From contig NZ_FXAM01000001.1 in assembly GCF_900155475.1 (NCBI RefSeq), positions 2,281,501 through 2,345,500 on the forward strand: a stretch of DNA of 64,000 nucleotides, in the 5' to 3' direction. Below, piece by piece: positions 62,028 through 64,000 of the stretch; positions within the stretch are counted from its first letter, which is position 1, and the number at the start of each line of letters is the position of its first letter. This DNA is from Methylomagnum ishizawai. Its GTDB lineage: Bacteria; Pseudomonadota; Gammaproteobacteria; Methylococcales; Methylococcaceae. The notes below the pieces were generated by a model. The model made no database searches. It was not told the DNA's origin and worked only from the letters and a program-made list of their open reading frames with translations. The position numbers and the translations under genes were made by a program.

Positions 62028-64000
62028 ATGGGCAGTAATTCTGTACCCGAAACTGTAGTTCATCCTAGCCCCGCGCCGCTTTATCCCTTGACGCAGACCC
62101 AGCAAGAAATCTGGTTCAATCAGATATTGCATGAGGGGCTGCCACTGTACAACATCGGCGCAAAGATACATCTGCCCGGGGCAGTGGATATTGCGCGATT
62201 TCGGGAGGCTGTCCGCTTACTGGTATTGAAACACGACTGCCTGCGTATTCAATTAACCCAAAGTCGGGATGAAAACGGAGTCCCCCAACAGACCATTGTT
62301 CAGCCCTTCGAACCCGAGGTGATCCTGCACGATTTTCGGGAAGAGGCAGATCCCCTGATTGCCGCAACGCAGTGGATGCAGCGACGTTTTATGGAACCAT
62401 TCGTGCTCGATGGTTTTCCATTGTTCCGCTACGACCTGGTCCGGGTAGCCGAGGCCGACTACTACTGGCTGATGCAATATCACCACCTGATCACGGACGG
62501 TTGGGGTAGTTCCCTGTTGGTCCGCTCACTTGGGGGACTCTATACGGCCTTGGTTCGCGGAGAGACACCTGACCTATGGAGTCCATCCTACCTCGATTTT
62601 ATCGCCAACGAACAAGAGTACAGACGTTCCGAGAGATACCGGAAGCATGGAGAATTCTGGAAAGGGCAATTCACCTACCCACCCGAACCCCTGTTGATAC
62701 CCAAGTCGGGAAGCCATTTACCAGCACCCAGCGATTGTCGCAGCCCGCAGGTGCCGAGAGCGCTGATCCAACGACTCGAGACCTTGGCCAAGGCTTATCA
62801 GGGGAGTTTTTTTCATGTTTTGATCGCTGTCCTGGCACTCTATTTCTCGCGTACCAGAGGCGTGGATACACTGGTGATCGGTCTTCCGATGCAGAATCGG
62901 TCCAGTGTCCAATTCAAGCAAACCGCAGGGCTTTTTACCTGGGTCTTCCCCTTCAGCTTGCGGGTCGATCTTAGGGAATCTTTTGATGTTTTTTTACAGC
63001 GGATTGCCAAGCAGCTCTTGCAATGCTACCGCTATCAGCGCTATCCCATCAGCGCCATCTACCATGATATCCGGCCAGTCACGGCCCACCGGCAACTGTT
63101 CGACATCGTTCTGTCCTATGAACGGCAGGACTACGACACATCTTTTGGGGAGATCGTTAGCTACACAGAAGGCATGCTGAATGATGCGGAGCAAATTCCA
63201 TTGGTGCTTGCTTTTCGCGATTACTACGTCCACTCGGATGCGCGTTGGGATTTTGTCACGAATCGGGCCTACTTCGACGATCAACAGCGGGCGGCTATAC
63301 AAAGCCATCTGTTACATCTGCTGGAGGCCGTTGCTAAGCAACCGAGGCGCACGCTCGACCGGATTTCCCTGGTGCCCGAATCTGAAGTGACGCAATTACA
63401 TGCCTGGGGCCAGGGTCCTTGCACCGTTCCCCTGCAACAGACCGTGGTAGGGCTGTTCGAGGCACAAGCGGCAGGTCGTCCCGAGGCCCCGGCTGTGGAG
63501 TTTGGCGAACGGCGGCTCAGCTACCGCGAACTGAACGAGGCGGCCAACCGCGTAGCCCATGGACTGATGGCCCGGGGCGTAGGTTCCGATGTCCTGGTAG
63601 GCCTAGTCTGCGCACGCTCGATTGAGCTGATTGTGGGCCTGCTGGGCATCCTCAAGGCCGGAGGGGCCTATGTGCCCATCGATTCGGACTATCCGCAGGC
63701 GCGGATCGAATATCTGCTGGAAGACAGCGGGGCGCGGATATTGCTGACCCAGCGGGGCCTGCGGGACCGAATCCCGCAGGGTGAGGGCGTAGAAGCCTTG
63801 TGCCTGGATGGAACGGAGGAATGGCCGGCCTCGGTGGAAAATCCCGTCAGTCGGGCCGGACTGGATGATCTGGCCTACGTGATCTATACCTCCGGCTCCA
63901 CTGGACGGCCCAAGGGTGTCATGCTGCCTCATGGCGCATTAGCCAATCTCATAGCCTATAGTCGTCAACAGCCTGGACTTGGGGAAGCCTATAGAACGCT
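62028..64000 (+). CDS. Non-ribosomal peptide synthetase (partial, runs off right edge)
   Basis: 657 codons are in the window. A condensation domain comes first (about residues 17-440, LYPLTQTQQEIWFNQ, HHLITDGWG at about 152-160). The adenylation domain then shows A1 LSYRELNEAAN, A2 LKAGGAYVPIDSDYPQARIE and A3 YVIYTSGSTGRPKGVM. The substrate-code residues lie outside the window. A condensation domain at the N-terminus with ACP/KAS upstream suggests acylation of the first amino acid (lipo-initiation), an inference. The start at 62028 has no strong ribosome site. Confidence 0.93.
   Translation, partial: MGSNSVPETVVHPSPAPLYPLTQTQQEIWFNQILHEGLPLYNIGAKIHLPGAVDIARFREAVRLLVLKHDCLRIQLTQSRDENGVPQQTIVQPFEPEVILHDFREEADPLIAATQWMQRRFMEPFVLDGFPLFRYDLVRVAEADYYWLMQYHHLITDGWGSSLLVRSLGGLYTALVRGETPDLWSPSYLDFIANEQEYRRSERYRKHGEFWKGQFTYPPEPLLIPKSGSHLPAPSDCRSPQVPRALIQRLETLAKAYQGSFFHVLIAVLALYFSRTRGVDTLVIGLPMQNRSSVQFKQTAGLFTWVFPFSLRVDLRESFDVFLQRIAKQLLQCYRYQRYPISAIYHDIRPVTAHRQLFDIVLSYERQDYDTSFGEIVSYTEGMLNDAEQIPLVLAFRDYYVHSDARWDFVTNRAYFDDQQRAAIQSHLLHLLEAVAKQPRRTLDRISLVPESEVTQLHAWGQGPCTVPLQQTVVGLFEAQAAGRPEAPAVEFGERRLSYRELNEAANRVAHGLMARGVGSDVLVGLVCARSIELIVGLLGILKAGGAYVPIDSDYPQARIEYLLEDSGARILLTQRGLRDRIPQGEGVEALCLDGTEEWPASVENPVSRAGLDDLAYVIYTSGSTGRPKGVMLPHGALANLIAYSRQQPGLGEAYRT

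Overview
The window looks like chromosome from a high-GC gammaproteobacterium, most probably a Methylococcaceae-type methanotroph. This is inferred from the gene repertoire (ilvI-ilvH-ilvC-pssA operon, tusDCBE, lptFG, periplasmic haem-type fatty acid cis/trans isomerase, oxaloacetate decarboxylase pump). No methane oxidation gene is present, so the taxonomic call is a guess.

Layout. 1-1832 (minus): start of the sodium-pumping oxaloacetate decarboxylase operon (oadG, then oadA cut by the window edge). 1833-3549: a gene-poor stretch with strong terminators and a possible small RNA, around one small lipoprotein gene. 3550-5923: trkA, a methyltransferase and a rhodanese. 5989-7889 (minus): a tonB-exbB-exbD operon behind a Fur-box-like site. 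8232-17000s: cti, kup, typA, then a minus-strand ilvI-ilvH-(Uma2)-ilvC-pssA operon. 19774-23720: an accessory strip with a GH19 endolysin-like gene, an IS982-like insertion sequence and terminase-small-subunit-like phage remnants.

23761-36395 is the most interesting part: a type III-B CRISPR locus. A CARF (NE0113/Csm6-type) gene is followed by cmr1-cmr6. Two CRISPR arrays follow, sharing one leader but with repeats that differ in their 5' half. Between the arrays lie an unrecognised 179-residue gene and a DUF6602 nuclease-like gene. After the second array come a protein with two membrane helices and a CARF domain, and a small protein of the STIV-B116/AcrIII-1/Crn2 ring-nuclease family. Cas10 (cmr2) keeps the GGDD cyclase motif but seems to lack the HD nuclease part, so signalling by cyclic oligoadenylate is the likely main output. 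I read the set as a sensor (Cmr), a second messenger, two CARF receptors (one in the membrane) and an off-switch. A palindrome centred on AAGCTT stands at nearly the same distance from a -10-like element in front of three transcription units of this locus, which points to one shared regulator. No cas1, cas2 or cas6 is in the window.

36606-56784 returns mostly to housekeeping: tRNA-Leu, a large unknown protein, yccF, a diguanylate cyclase with an ethylene-receptor-like membrane domain, glpK, a secreted nuclease, a GH57-like enzyme, fmdB-aspS, lptF-lptG, cysE, two Nudix hydrolases, tusD-tusC-tusB-tusE and bepA.

56851-64000: tRNA-Gly, then an aberrant tRNA-Cys-like sequence that may mark the edge of a genomic island. 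After transposase and excisionase-like debris, a biosynthetic cluster of lower GC begins: acyl carrier protein, ketosynthase, TauD-like protein with an altered metal motif, radical SAM protein and an NRPS (condensation plus adenylation domains) that runs off the right edge.
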